Source of the DNA: Arthrobotrys musiformis | Taxonomy: Eukaryota; Ascomycota; Orbiliomycetes; Orbiliales; Orbiliaceae | NCBI GenBank assembly: GCA_036971715.1 | Contig: JAVHJL010000010.1 | Span: 1,488,001 to 1,552,000, forward strand | Length of the DNA: 64,000 bases | Direction of reading: 5' to 3' | In this document: piece after piece, positions 46,091 to 57,282 of the stretch | Layout of the letters: every line of letters starts with the position of its first letter | Position numbering within the stretch: position 1 is the stretch's first letter | The notes under the pieces: generated by a model | Database searches by the model: none | The model's input: the letters and a program-made list of their open reading frames with translations, nothing else | Told to the model about the DNA's origin: nothing | Program-made: the position numbers and the translations under genes

Positions 46091-48983
46091 GCCGGTTTAT
46101 CTGGATTTATACCCATATTAGAATATACTATAGAATAATATTGGCGACGAGACATCTAATCTTATGACCAAACACTCAGCCAAAAGTTTTGCATCGATCG
46201 TCTAGTTTATATCAGACATACACATAATTTTTCACTATAGCTGCGTAGTCGTCTAATCTACTATTGTTATCTGTGCTCAATCGTCTCAATAAGTATGCTT
46301 GAAACCATTAGTTACCGTGTATATCTGTATAATATCTGTGAATCTATGGTTGAAACCTTGAGAACCGGGTGTAATTACGTAAGGGTTGCTGGGACCTCTC
46401 TAAGAAACCCCACAATTTTATATCCACGATTGCTTATTTAAAAATCCACTCAAGCAAGGATCTAGATGTATCGCCAAAGACAATAAAATCGTCCCCCTTT
46501 CTGCAGAATCCACATCATATGACTTAAACTGTGAGACCTCGAGAGCCTCTTCCCCTTAATAATAATGTTGAGCAAAGAGGGCCTGAAAAAAGAAATGGTA
46601 AGGGGAGTCGGCAGGAAATCATGAGCAATGTCGTCTGGAGCACCCATTTTGAACACTATTGGCCTGGAGGGTTTGCTCAAATTAGATACTTCGCATAGTA
46701 CTATCGGTGTGCCGACTGAATCACTCGTATTCCTGTATGTGTCATCCGTAGCTACAGTCTTTCCGTTGAAGTACTTTGCTATGGGTACTTGCTCTGTAGA
46801 CGGTACAGCCCCCTATTGACGACGCCTTTATAGAGCTCCATATCAAGTTGGATCTAGATATCTCATTCATTCGATATTGATATTAAATTTTGGATGTCAT
46901 GAGACCCACCCAAAGTGCCGGGAGGATCGATCTCGTGGACGGTAGGAACGGTGCGACGGGTCGTGTCGTGCATATGCATATGCAAATTTTCCTCCAGACC
47001 GTCATCTACTGGCTACCCCCCTCGAAATACTCTACCGCACGAGAAAAGTGGTGGAGATGTCGATAGTCGTTAGTGCAAAATGCCACAGCCAATGAAGTTG
47101 CAAAGGTGTTGATGGACGTTAGAGTCAACACACCACCTTCTCGAGCCTCTTCGGATCTTTTGCTTTGGGATTACTTCATCTGATCGTGATTATTGATACC
47201 ACGGGCTTGGCGGGACGGGAGCAGCACGATACTATAGGGTGAGAATCCATCTCTCCGGGCGGGTAGGCGGCCACTTTCACCACCTCCACCAGGTGTGCCG
47301 TCGATGCTTTACTAATGTGTCGGCGGGAGCTCCATGGTCCGGCGAGTCATACTAACTAACCCAGATACCACATCCAGGTACGAAGCAGTTCTGCAAACGT
47401 GCAAACCTGGTCAAGTGCCCGTTCGGTCCCGTACGATGGAACGTCGAAAGTCGTCACCAGACTGCACAGTTACTATGAAAAGCTACTCCGTACAGGGCTA
47501 AAACCATGGCTATAGACGTACCGTTTGCTATCTATGGCGAAGGAGCAGCAGCTGGGAGCCTCCCCTGTTCGCTTGCTCAGCACCGCGCTGCCCGAGACAA
47601 CCTCGAGGTCCTTGCCACGGAACTGGGTCCATTCGATCCTCCGCCATGGCTATGAGGAAATGGCCATTTGCCTATGTCTACACAGACGCAGCCTTACGGA
47701 GCAGAACCCAATCAGAGAAAGTATAAGAGAAATAGGAAACTTACCGTCATTGCTCGCGGACGGTCGAGAACCAATCGTGGGGTTTCGTCCACAAAGGGCC
47801 ACCAGGTCGAGCTGGTGTTGGGGGGCTTGGCGGTGGAAAAAGGGAGCTATGGCCAGGCTGTGCGAATTTTGCCTGGGAACCAATCGTTCGCGTGTCGGGG
47901 AAATACTGGCTTCCAAATTTGGTGCTGGTTGTTCTTGGTTCGTCCGATGAACGAATGGATGACGACAAATGGGCGCCGGAGTGCAAGCAAGATCGCTGAG
48001 GCCTGCAAGTCCTACTGGATGAGAGCACTGTGGAGTGCAGGCAAGACAAAACTTTGGGTTCTTCACTCGTTTTCTTTTTTTTGGCTCTTCCCTGGAACCT
48101 GGACCTGCTTTCATGTGTATGTGAAGCGAATTGGATGGAGATCGAGGTGCAAGATGATGCAGCGAACGTCTGGGGCCACATTCCCCTATTGCTTTGCACT
48201 CCCTGGCGGCTCTATTCGATCTGGACTCGGGCTGAGGAGAGGAATAAAAATCTACATCCCTTCCCATGATATTTGGAGGCCTGGCCTCCTTCGAAAGCTA
48301 GGGAAAGGAAACCACCAAGCTGACGTTTGCGTTTGCATCTAGACGAGCTGGTAGTCCTCTCCAAATCTCACTAGCACCGACACTAAGCTAACCGCTTCAC
48401 TTTCGTTAAGCTTCCTTTTTTTTTTTTTACACTTCTGCGCGCTGGGGTCACATCATCATACAGAGTACAGACAAAAGTATCGACGAATCCAAAACCAGGA
48501 AATCAGCGAACCCTCCGAGGATTTTTTTTGGCCAGAACGGCTAGTAAGGCAGCTTTATTTGGGTCCAAGACAGGCTACACCGCATCCGTTACAACTGCAG
48601 TACTTTCGCACCTGTCCAGCTCCATTAGCCTGTTCACGAGCACCTTGGAATGCTGTGCCCTGACAGCTGCTACAGCTGCTGATTTTTTTACTTATTTCTG
48701 GCCACCCATCGAGCTTCCTTTTTGTTCATTCCTTCTTTTTAAACTGTTTCGCAGCCAAGGATCTCTTCCCACTCCACTTTTTGACGACAAACCCTTTCCA
48801 CCTTATAATAATCGACATCTCGACGAAAGATCCTGCAAACGATATCCTTTTCATGTTCGTGATGATGATTTTATGACTTCCATTTATTCTATACTAGCAT
48901 TTTGATTTTTCCATCTGCCTTCGTCATTTTCTATGCTATAGCGACCTTATCTGCCTTGCGCAACCACTCTCGTTTACGCCATC
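46091..48983. other. intergenic, 2.9 kb
   Basis: Between the secreted-protein gene and the 1,100-residue protein. Overlapping frames on both strands at 47.5-48.3 kb (up to 224 codons) have no domain features. A T13 run lies at 48,416-48,428 in the probable 5' leader of the next gene. Confidence 0.5.
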
Positions 48984-51900
48984 ATGTCGACATCCCACGC
49001 TCTTTCAACCACATTTCTTGAGTCGTCCCCGCCTCAACCATTTTACGCCGAATCCCCAGAAACATCCCGCCAACTGTTCAAAGCCGCTACGACACCTTCT
49101 CCCCGCATCAAGCGCCGACGCAGAGACTCCCCACCGTCTCGTTCTCCTTCCCCTCGTCCAGAAGATAGCCGTTCTCAGATCTTTGACCCTCTAAATGACG
49201 ACCCGTTCGCCCCAAGCGGTAGCAGCGCCAAAGGGAAAGAGAAGGCCGAAGTCCCAGTCGGTTTCGGACTAGGCCTTGGAATCCCAGTTTTCCCACAAAA
49301 TAGTAGCTCTATCGTCTCATCGGAACCACTTACCGCATGGCGGTTCGCCGAAATCTCAAAACCCTCATCGGCGGTCTCACCAGCGTCGCCTTCACCGACG
49401 GAAAGTGTTGACGGCGATTCAGTACCTGTACCACCTGGCGAAGATGGATCAATATATACACTTACGCCGGGGCCCGCATGGCCGCCTCCGCCGAGCACTA
49501 TCGTGTCACCGGAGATAACGCCCAGAAATTCGCTGGATGTTGAAGATTCACTGGGGAGAATGGTGCATAGGCAACGTCATGGGCAACGGGACTCTAATGA
49601 TAGCGCTGATATTGAGAATATGCCTTTATCGCCGCTTACGCCTGCGATTTCGCAGCTGCTTGACGAGATTTCAACGATGGAGCGGCCCCCCAGTGCTGGA
49701 GTTCCCAAGAACGTAACAACGGTCCAGGCTTGGGTTATGGATATGCCAGACGGTAATCAGGGACTTCCTGGCGCTGCTTTAATGGGGAGGAGGGATATGA
49801 GAGAAGGAAGGTTGAGAGTTAGGAAGATGAGGAGTTGGAGGAATTTAAGGGCCTTGGGGAACCGGACTTCGCGGTTTGAGGTTCTCAAGAGGCAGTCGGT
49901 GGTCCTTGACAACGATTTACCTTCACCACCGATTACACCGCCAGGCCAGGGAGGGAATGAGGAGATTATTGGGCTAGAATATGCAGGGACGACGCCAAGA
50001 TCTGTGGTTCCAGATTCACCAGTAGAGCATCCATTTTATGACGATTACGAAGAGATTATCGAGGCTCATTTGAGCCCACAAGAGGAAGAAGCACCTGCGG
50101 AAGGAGAGCTACCGCAGACCTTTTTGTTAGACCCATCCCCCGAGGTTGAGAGACAATTCCAGGACTGGCCACAAGAGACGGTGGAACAAAGAGTACCGGT
50201 GGAGCAAGTAGAACAGGAAGAGGAGCAGGAGACGCCTAGACCGCCACAGTTGGAGGCTGTTGAAGATGAGACGCCGATGTTTTTGGGAAGCCCCCCGCAG
50301 GCTGCCCCTGACTCTCCGGCCACGCAGCTTGCGGGTTTTGAACCCATGACACCAGATCCTAACTCTGACCTTGTTGGCGAGATCGAAGCATTATTGCGAT
50401 CTTCGCCCTTGAGGAGGAGAGAGCGCCAGGAGGCCGAGAGGAGCGAATCTCTTCATAACACCCCCACACAGGCGACTATAAACCAAGGGGCTGGCGAACT
50501 CTGGTCTCACGGTGGTGGCGAACCCTATGACATGGATCGAACGCCGCGACCTCTTCAACGGCCGACATTTGCGCCGACACAGACGCAAGAGTCGCTCACT
50601 AGTGAAGCTACAAACGAAACTGTCTTCTTTACCCCAACAGAGGTTCGGACGCCAGCCCTCGAGATACCAAATCCCTTGGAAGCAGTGCCACCACTTCCCG
50701 CCTTGGAACCTGCGCCTGTATTTGTGCCAGCGGCAGAGCCAGAGCCAGAGCCAGCAAGGCCACAGACGCCACCGCCAAAGGCGGCATCCATTTCGTCGTC
50801 CCATTCTACACCTTCCCGGCCCCCTATTCCAGCTAGGAGATCCTCGCTTTCCCACTCTCGTAATGTATCTGCGGAAACCATCCCAACCAAATCATACCCA
50901 CCAACATCTCAACGCCCCGGCACACATAGCCGCGGGAAATCCATAGACTCTAGCTCCGTCTACAGCGACAGAGGCAGGAACTACCCCCCACCAGCCCAAC
51001 GCCAACGTAGTAGCTCTGCAAACGCAGCCACTGAAGACCTCAACCGCGGCCGCGGTCGGAGTAGAAGTATCGGCGATGGACCACCACAGATCCCCGCTCG
51101 CAAAAGCTCTGTTGGGAAAACCGGGAAACCCAGCGAATTACTAGATACCTGGGTACGAAAGGATTCATTCACTACAGTTGGAAGTCCTCAGAGGCCCACT
51201 CTTGCTACCATTCTCAACAGCAACACGACTAGCGAGAGCCAGAAGAGCTCGAATGAAACCGTACCCCGACCGGATAGCAATCGTTTCTCATTCTCAAGCG
51301 GCATCGAGGTCCTCGGTGCGAACCAAAAAGCCGAGGTGGTCACTACAGATATCGTCCGAAGCGGATCTGTAAAAGAAGTACTAGTACGCACGAGTTCAAA
51401 GGGTAGCAGGGGCGGTGAATCCATAGAAGCACCGACGATAGCATCAACTATCACAGCGGCTCCAAAACCAGAACGCCCAACTGCACACCATGTCCCTTCA
51501 TTTTCGTTCGGTGAGGGGCCGGATCTAACTCTTGGTGAAAGTTCTGAGTCTGCTGGGAAGGGCAAGGGCCGCGCGAAGGATCAGACGCCCATTACTTCGC
51601 CTTTATCCCCAGTTACGTTCCACCTTATCCCTCCTACACCAGCAGCAGGGGAGGAGGCCAGCACAAGAAGTAAACAACTAGGATACCAACCCCCACCAAT
51701 CCCTATCTCTTCCACGGAAACTCCCACCCCGCCTCCAAAATCCCCACTACGGAAGTCCACACCCAATCCGCTAGCGGGCATACCAGTAGTCCACAGCCAC
51801 TCCGCATCAGACTCAGTCTCCTCCATCCCCCTCCCACCAAGACTCCCCTCCGTCGTCCACGAAATCAACGGACAACGCCCCTCCACTGCACCAGAACCAC

Positions 51901-52286
51901 TGATAGATTTCGAAAATACGTTGCCGGCGTTGGAATCCCCCAGGCGACCGAGCTTGAAAAGCAGACCGACGGGGTTCAAAAAGAGCAAGCTGTCCCCGTG
52001 GTGGAAACCAAAGTACAACTACTTTCACGAATACGATGAATATCAGCAGGGCGGATATAATCACGACTGTCCATACGAGGGAGTTGATGTTGAGGTTGAG
52101 AGGGGCAGGCTGAGCAGCAGGGATTCTGGGAGCAAGAAGGGAAAGAAGGGGCACAGAACTGTGAGTTTGGGGAAGGTGCAGTTGGAGTTCGTAGGTGTGA
52201 GAGGGCTGAGGGAGAGTTTTAGGGAGATGAAAGAAGAGAGAAAGAGGAGGAAGGGTGTTAAGGGGCATTTCGCGGAGGCCAGTTAA
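48984..52286 (+). CDS. large disordered Ser/Pro-rich protein
   Basis: Single uninterrupted frame of 1,100 residues. I recognise no domain. Nearly the whole chain is low complexity, rich in Ser, Pro, Glu and Thr, with many SP/TP sites and a basic cluster near the start (IKRRRRDSPPSRS) that could be a nuclear localisation signal. The exceptions are a basic helix at about 262-300 (MRKMRSWRNLRALGNRTSRF region) and the C-terminus, where SPWWKPKYNYFHEYDEYQ and a Lys/Arg-rich helix (SFREMKEERKRRK) look ordered and may be conserved. A long T-rich leader precedes the ATG. The many SP/TP motifs suggest phosphorylation by proline-directed kinases; this is inference. Confidence 0.85.
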   Translation: MSTSHALSTTFLESSPPQPFYAESPETSRQLFKAATTPSPRIKRRRRDSPPSRSPSPRPEDSRSQIFDPLNDDPFAPSGSSAKGKEKAEVPVGFGLGLGIPVFPQNSSSIVSSEPLTAWRFAEISKPSSAVSPASPSPTESVDGDSVPVPPGEDGSIYTLTPGPAWPPPPSTIVSPEITPRNSLDVEDSLGRMVHRQRHGQRDSNDSADIENMPLSPLTPAISQLLDEISTMERPPSAGVPKNVTTVQAWVMDMPDGNQGLPGAALMGRRDMREGRLRVRKMRSWRNLRALGNRTSRFEVLKRQSVVLDNDLPSPPITPPGQGGNEEIIGLEYAGTTPRSVVPDSPVEHPFYDDYEEIIEAHLSPQEEEAPAEGELPQTFLLDPSPEVERQFQDWPQETVEQRVPVEQVEQEEEQETPRPPQLEAVEDETPMFLGSPPQAAPDSPATQLAGFEPMTPDPNSDLVGEIEALLRSSPLRRRERQEAERSESLHNTPTQATINQGAGELWSHGGGEPYDMDRTPRPLQRPTFAPTQTQESLTSEATNETVFFTPTEVRTPALEIPNPLEAVPPLPALEPAPVFVPAAEPEPEPARPQTPPPKAASISSSHSTPSRPPIPARRSSLSHSRNVSAETIPTKSYPPTSQRPGTHSRGKSIDSSSVYSDRGRNYPPPAQRQRSSSANAATEDLNRGRGRSRSIGDGPPQIPARKSSVGKTGKPSELLDTWVRKDSFTTVGSPQRPTLATILNSNTTSESQKSSNETVPRPDSNRFSFSSGIEVLGANQKAEVVTTDIVRSGSVKEVLVRTSSKGSRGGESIEAPTIASTITAAPKPERPTAHHVPSFSFGEGPDLTLGESSESAGKGKGRAKDQTPITSPLSPVTFHLIPPTPAAGEEASTRSKQLGYQPPPIPISSTETPTPPPKSPLRKSTPNPLAGIPVVHSHSASDSVSSIPLPPRLPSVVHEINGQRPSTAPEPLIDFENTLPALESPRRPSLKSRPTGFKKSKLSPWWKPKYNYFHEYDEYQQGGYNHDCPYEGVDVEVERGRLSSRDSGSKKGKKGHRTVSLGKVQLEFVGVRGLRESFREMKEERKRRKGVKGHFAEAS

Positions 52287-55200
52287 AAGAAAAGTAAAGT
52301 AAAAAAAAAAATTACTATATCGAAGGCGAAAAACAGGATATCAGAAAATCGGGATAGACAAAAAAAACCATTGGAAACCCAGGAAAAGTCTTGATGACTT
52401 GAGAAAGAGCAGGATACTAATGAACACAACAAAAATAACAGGATACCAGGAGGAAAACTGCTTACCTTTTTTTTTATTTGTCTTTTTGCTTTGGATCGAT
52501 TTATGCCATGTCACGATTGCCTTTGCCTACTAACGACCTCTAATCTTTCTTTATTTCACAGCGTTTTGGTTTTCTGATACACCACACACCCTATAAATTA
52601 GCGAGCAAGCGATGGATTTCTTTCGTCATTCCCTTTGTCATTGCTTCTATTTTTCCCTTGTACACTCCCTCGGTTTAGGATCGGCGAGCCCGGTACCACC
52701 ACTTCATTGAATTTACTCTCCAGAGGGGAGGCAGGATATATTTTTATTTATTTATTTCGCGCTGTTATTTCTTATGTTACGATCTGAACCTTGGACTTTT
52801 ATCATGTTATCACGTTGATAGTGAATATAATAATAGCTATTATCCTTTGAGTTTGCAAATAGCAAGCGCTATGTTATATTAAGAAATAGTAGTTCGATGG
52901 CTTGTTAGATTCGTAGTCCTAGTGAGTCAGATCTGCTGGAGCCAGGAAATTTCCCTTTCGGTTTTATTTCGTGGCGAATGAGCAATCTACGGTCGAAGCT
53001 GTAGCGATACTTAGGATATTTTATGGTAGCATGCTGCTATAGCACCCATGCCCATAGCTACCCTGGCCTGCTCCAGGTAAGATAGTTATTTTGCGGTTCC
53101 ATTCGATTTCATTGTACCTTTCGATTCATGCATGGTTGCTTTTTGCCTCAAGTTGACATATACTCAAATACCTGGAGTAGAACCGCCAGGGTTTGTGTAT
53201 TTCCCCCAGAACAGTGTACTCCTACGATGCCAACGTACGAGGCTATCGTTGTTTTTTCATAGCGCAAATTAATTGTCGCACAGAATCTCACACGTCGATC
53301 ATACATGCGGTGCGAGGCTCGAACTCATGGGTCGCGAATGCGGTGGACTTGAGCTCTGGCAAGCAAATGGCCACCAGTGGATGTAAATACGTTGGTGCCC
53401 TGGCCATGAAAATAAGCCCTTGCACGCAAGCACTTGTGCTAATACAATCCGCCAGGTTTTTTAAGAGAATGTTCGAGTACGCGGCGTTTCATACAATCAT
53501 CCTTCTGTTTGAGATCTGGTCAGCTAACTGGGGACTGTGGTGACTTGAATAGGATATCTGCAAGGAACCAGCCTGGGAGTTAATTTGAATATAGGCCATA
53601 TAGCCAGGCCGGGAAACAACATGTAGTTCAGTCGACCACGCTCAAATGTGCATACGACCACGCTATGCAACTCCCCGCCAATCCTCCAAACTCTCCTCCA
53701 TGCGTATGCATGCACGTTTTGTACAATTGTGCAATGATGATCACAACAAGCAGTCTTCGAATTCAAAGACCTAGGCAATTGCAAGCTTGCGCAAGCATGT
53801 CGATTACTCGGCGACATCTTAGTCCCCAGAATCTGAAACAATCGTGGACCCCTCAAGCCCAATATACTCATTCCAAGACTTTAAAATGAATTTAACTGCA
53901 GGATCTCGATCAATATCTCGGAACTGTCAACCGCCTAAACGACGGAACGGGTAGTTCGCTAATCTCACGTGAATTCAAAGGTATTGGTACGGTTCTGAGC
54001 AGCCCCTGTTTCTTGGAAAATGCACGGCCCAGACCTAATTTTGGGTTACGTTACGGGTTCTTGCACATAGGCAAGCTGGAGGTTCTTGACGGAGATCCTT
54101 GGCCATTGGTATCGTAACCTTGATCATTAGGTTGGTCGCCTGGCATCGAGGCTACGAAACCTTGTGTTCGAAAGGAAAACGACGGTTTCGCAAACCGGTT
54201 TGGCAATTATAAGTTACGTGGAGTGCTTCACAGACAGCAAGTCTTTAGATTCTAATTTTCTGAGGCTTCAAGATTGCAATATTGTTTAAATATGGCGGAC
54301 AGTTCCATAGTCTAAGCCGGCCCAGGAGGTTATTGCATGATTGTCTGTCGCAGCCTTTCCCTCGCCGGCTCGGTTATGCACGTCTCTTGCACAATATTCA
54401 AGGACATATAATACGGCACAGCTAACTGCGGGACAGCAATTAATAAAACAATAAGACAAACAAACTTTGTCCAAAAATGGGTTACCTAGTTATTTTCTTT
54501 TTTTCCTGTTTTCTGTCAATATTTGAACTTGAATTCACGAAGCCCGTCAATCTACGGGTTGAAATTCAGAGATATGTGACGACGATTCAAATACAGCCGC
54601 TCCGTCACATGTTTGCTAGCTTGTGGGGAGGGGGCGAAGGTTGCACAAACACGGCCATACTGTAACGGACAGGCAATCAGATGTGCATGTACTCGTCGCG
54701 TTTGAGTATACCATGGAAATTAGGATAAACGACCAGGTATTTTGGGCCTCATTGTGAGAACTCAATTCTTCGAATTGTGATATACTCGTACATGTGGAAT
54801 TCCCAGGCTCTACTCCTCAGTCTATATAATGCAGGTTGTATACATGCATATGGAGCAAGCGTCAATCTTTAGTTATGGTCCCGAGACCTAGAAATACCCA
54901 ACTAGACCTTGTAATACAATTTCAAACTAAATCTTGGTATTGCATTGCAATTGAATTTATTTCTACACTACCTCTTCTGATTTATAAATTTACCTATATA
55001 CATTATCAAGTCTTGCTCGAATTGATTAAATATTACCGACGTATATAGTGCGGTAATATTGTCGCCAGCGCAGCTCTATATCCCAAGATCCGGTGTTAAT
55101 TAATATACTACACTGCTAGATAGCCGGTCCACCAGTATATTGGAGGTAATCTTATTGCACCTTTTAAGCTCAATTATCCAAGCATGCCAGATATTAGTAT

Positions 55201-55301
55201 GTTTAGCGTATATACTTGCTATATGGGATTTAAAAGACTCACGCAATTTGATAGATATAGCTATAGCCCCCCGTCCGAACGCACTAGCGCTAGTCTCCGC
55301 A
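52287..55301. other. intergenic, 3.0 kb
   Basis: 3' region of the disordered-protein gene and 5' region of C2H2 copy D. AT-rich with several A- and T-runs. Frames such as 53,193-53,543 have no coding features. No gene supported. Confidence 0.5.
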
Positions 55302-56837
55302 ATGCAGAACAATGTACCCACAGATAAGAAGCGACGATTGCCGCCCCTCCCCGCAGTTCTCAATCGTCTCAAGGATGCCCCTATAGAGAAAGTCCAAGAG
55401 CTGGTTCGCAGTTCGGATATTCTGGGGTATACGTATAAACAGCAATCCCAAATACATGCCGCTGTCGCGCAGAGACTCAAACTCGAAGCCGAAGGGCAAG
55501 AGCCGCAATCATTTAATTGTCACGATTGCCATAAAGTCTTTGACGACATGCCTCGCTTGAAGTATATTCCACCCTGCCCCGAATCTCTCGTCTTTTGGTG
55601 AGCTTTAGAGTTGGTTGCTAATTAACACTTCATGATTACGACTAGACGGCATCTACTCACACACGGCCCGAGGAACTATCGCTGCCATTTCCCCGGATGC
55701 ACGTGGTCGTTCACCTTCGCCAAAGACCTCGAACGACACAATAAAAAGCATGGGATGGGTATCCAGGTGTTCAAATGTGGCTTCGAAGGGTGCGGAAGAC
55801 TTATGAACCGAAGAGATAATGCCAGATACCATATCAGAACGATCCACGGTCTTGGGTATGGGGAGGCCAATGCGCTCGTCCAAGTTCTCCCCATCGATAT
55901 CAACACCCCTGATCAACAATCTGATGCAGCCGAAAATGACCAAAGCCCCAAACATAGCGAAGATCAAGAAGTAACGAGTGATTCTCAACCTGAGGCTCCG
56001 GCAAAGCTACAACAGCAGACTTCAGTTCAAAAGGCAAATGAAGAAGACCTGGAAGAGGAGCAAAAACTGAGGGACATGATAGCTACCTACACTACCCTAG
56101 GGGAAACCGAGGATCCTATCAATGATAAACCTGGTACGGGTAATTTTCCCGTTAGAAAGACTACACCAGGGCCATCTATCCACACAAAACTCGGCGCCCA
56201 GAGAAGCCAAACCAAAAAGTTGAAAGACCGGGTGAAGCAGGTTTGGTATACTACTACGAGACCGAAGCCACCAATGTTCAGTAAAAAGGACGGACCGCGT
56301 CAACAACGAGGTGGCGCTATAGCGAGCTCTGAGAGCCTCGTAAGGGTGGCATCTACCAGGACCCAAGCTTCAGCATCTAAACTAGCAGTCCCCGCCCCAG
56401 AGAGGAAAGCCCTCTTTGAAGAACTTTTGTCGGTCGGTGGCCGCCAAAGTACCGACGTTATTGCCACCGATGCCACCGATGTCCCCAGGCCTTTGAAATT
56501 CCCAGAGCCGCCAACGAGAACCGCACCGCCTCCACCAGTTCAAGCTCAAGCACCAGTTCCTGTAAAACGCCCACCAATCCCAACCGTAAACTTGATCCGG
56601 CCCCAATCCGACAATTCCGGAGAGGAGGGGATAGAAAGCAGCATTCCTCGGGTCCGGCATCGCGTTGCGAGAACACAACTCGAACTCTTATCTCGACCGC
56701 CATCCCGCGAAACTTCCACGGAAAAACCAGAGCGGCAAGAAAACCCCGATACTTTGCCCGTCCCAAAACGATTGGTAATCGATCCTGAATTTATCGATAA
56801 GCTACACAAAAGCTTTGGAAATAAACTCCATCTTTGA
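55302..56837 (+). CDS. C2H2 zinc-finger protein, copy D
   Basis: Exons 55302-55561 and 55646-56837 give 483 residues; the 84-bp intron (GTATAT..CTAG) is phase 2 and splits finger 1 two codons before its first histidine, exactly as in copies B and C. Fingers: C-x2-C-x12-H-x3-H (C73, C76, H89, H93), C-x4-C-x12-H-x3-H (CHFPGC) and C-x4-C-x12-H-x4-H (CGFEGC, then RRDNARYH). The third finger has a 12-residue centre instead of the 16 in B and C. The N-terminus is short and helical (IEKVQELVRSS); the C-terminus is long, polar and Pro-rich, ending in a short helix (FIDKLHKSFG). In-frame sequence extends upstream of 55302, so a longer start is possible. Probably a nuclear regulator. Confidence 0.88.
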
Positions 56838-56943
56838 TTTCTCTTTGTCAATACCATTCGCCTTCTCATATGTTATTATTTGTTTTTTATTTCCCCTGAA
56901 TTAAAGCACCGTTCTCTCCATTCCCTGCTTTTATGTTGCCATC

Positions 56944-57282
56944 ATGTTCGCTGCTTCCACCATTTGGGATACTTCCACCGTGGCTGACAAAATATCTGGC
57001 GCTGTATTCTTTGATTTTGGAATTCCAGCTGGGCTGATTCCGTCTGTCGATGTACTTGGTTTGGTGTCGGCTTTTCTCGGGATGCTTTTATCTATTTCAT
57101 GGCTGTTTTCATGTTATCTAAGACCAAAAGGCTGGAGTGTTTGGATTACTGGGCTTGATTCATGTTCGGACGTTCTGTCCTTGTTTTGTGGAGTACCCCA
57201 GCTATTTTTTGGGAGCTTATATATACTTGTAATGTCATATATATACTTTGGGGATTTTGGATCTGAATTCGCTGATACGTGA
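56944..57282 (+). CDS. possible small hydrophobic protein (weak)
   Basis: A 112-codon frame starting 106 bp after copy D. The translation has two or three hydrophobic stretches (for example LGLVSAFLGMLLSISWLF) that could span a membrane. It has no homolog I recognise and may simply be 3' untranslated sequence of copy D. Confidence 0.2.
   Translation: MFAASTIWDTSTVADKISGAVFFDFGIPAGLIPSVDVLGLVSAFLGMLLSISWLFSCYLRPKGWSVWITGLDSCSDVLSLFCGVPQLFFGSLYILVMSYIYFGDFGSEFADT

Noticed and set aside
47525..48342. Overlapping long open frames on both strands (up to 224 and 205 codons)
   Set aside because: The translations have no domain-like pattern, no splice sites that extend them, and open frames on both strands at once are expected in a stop-poor promoter region.
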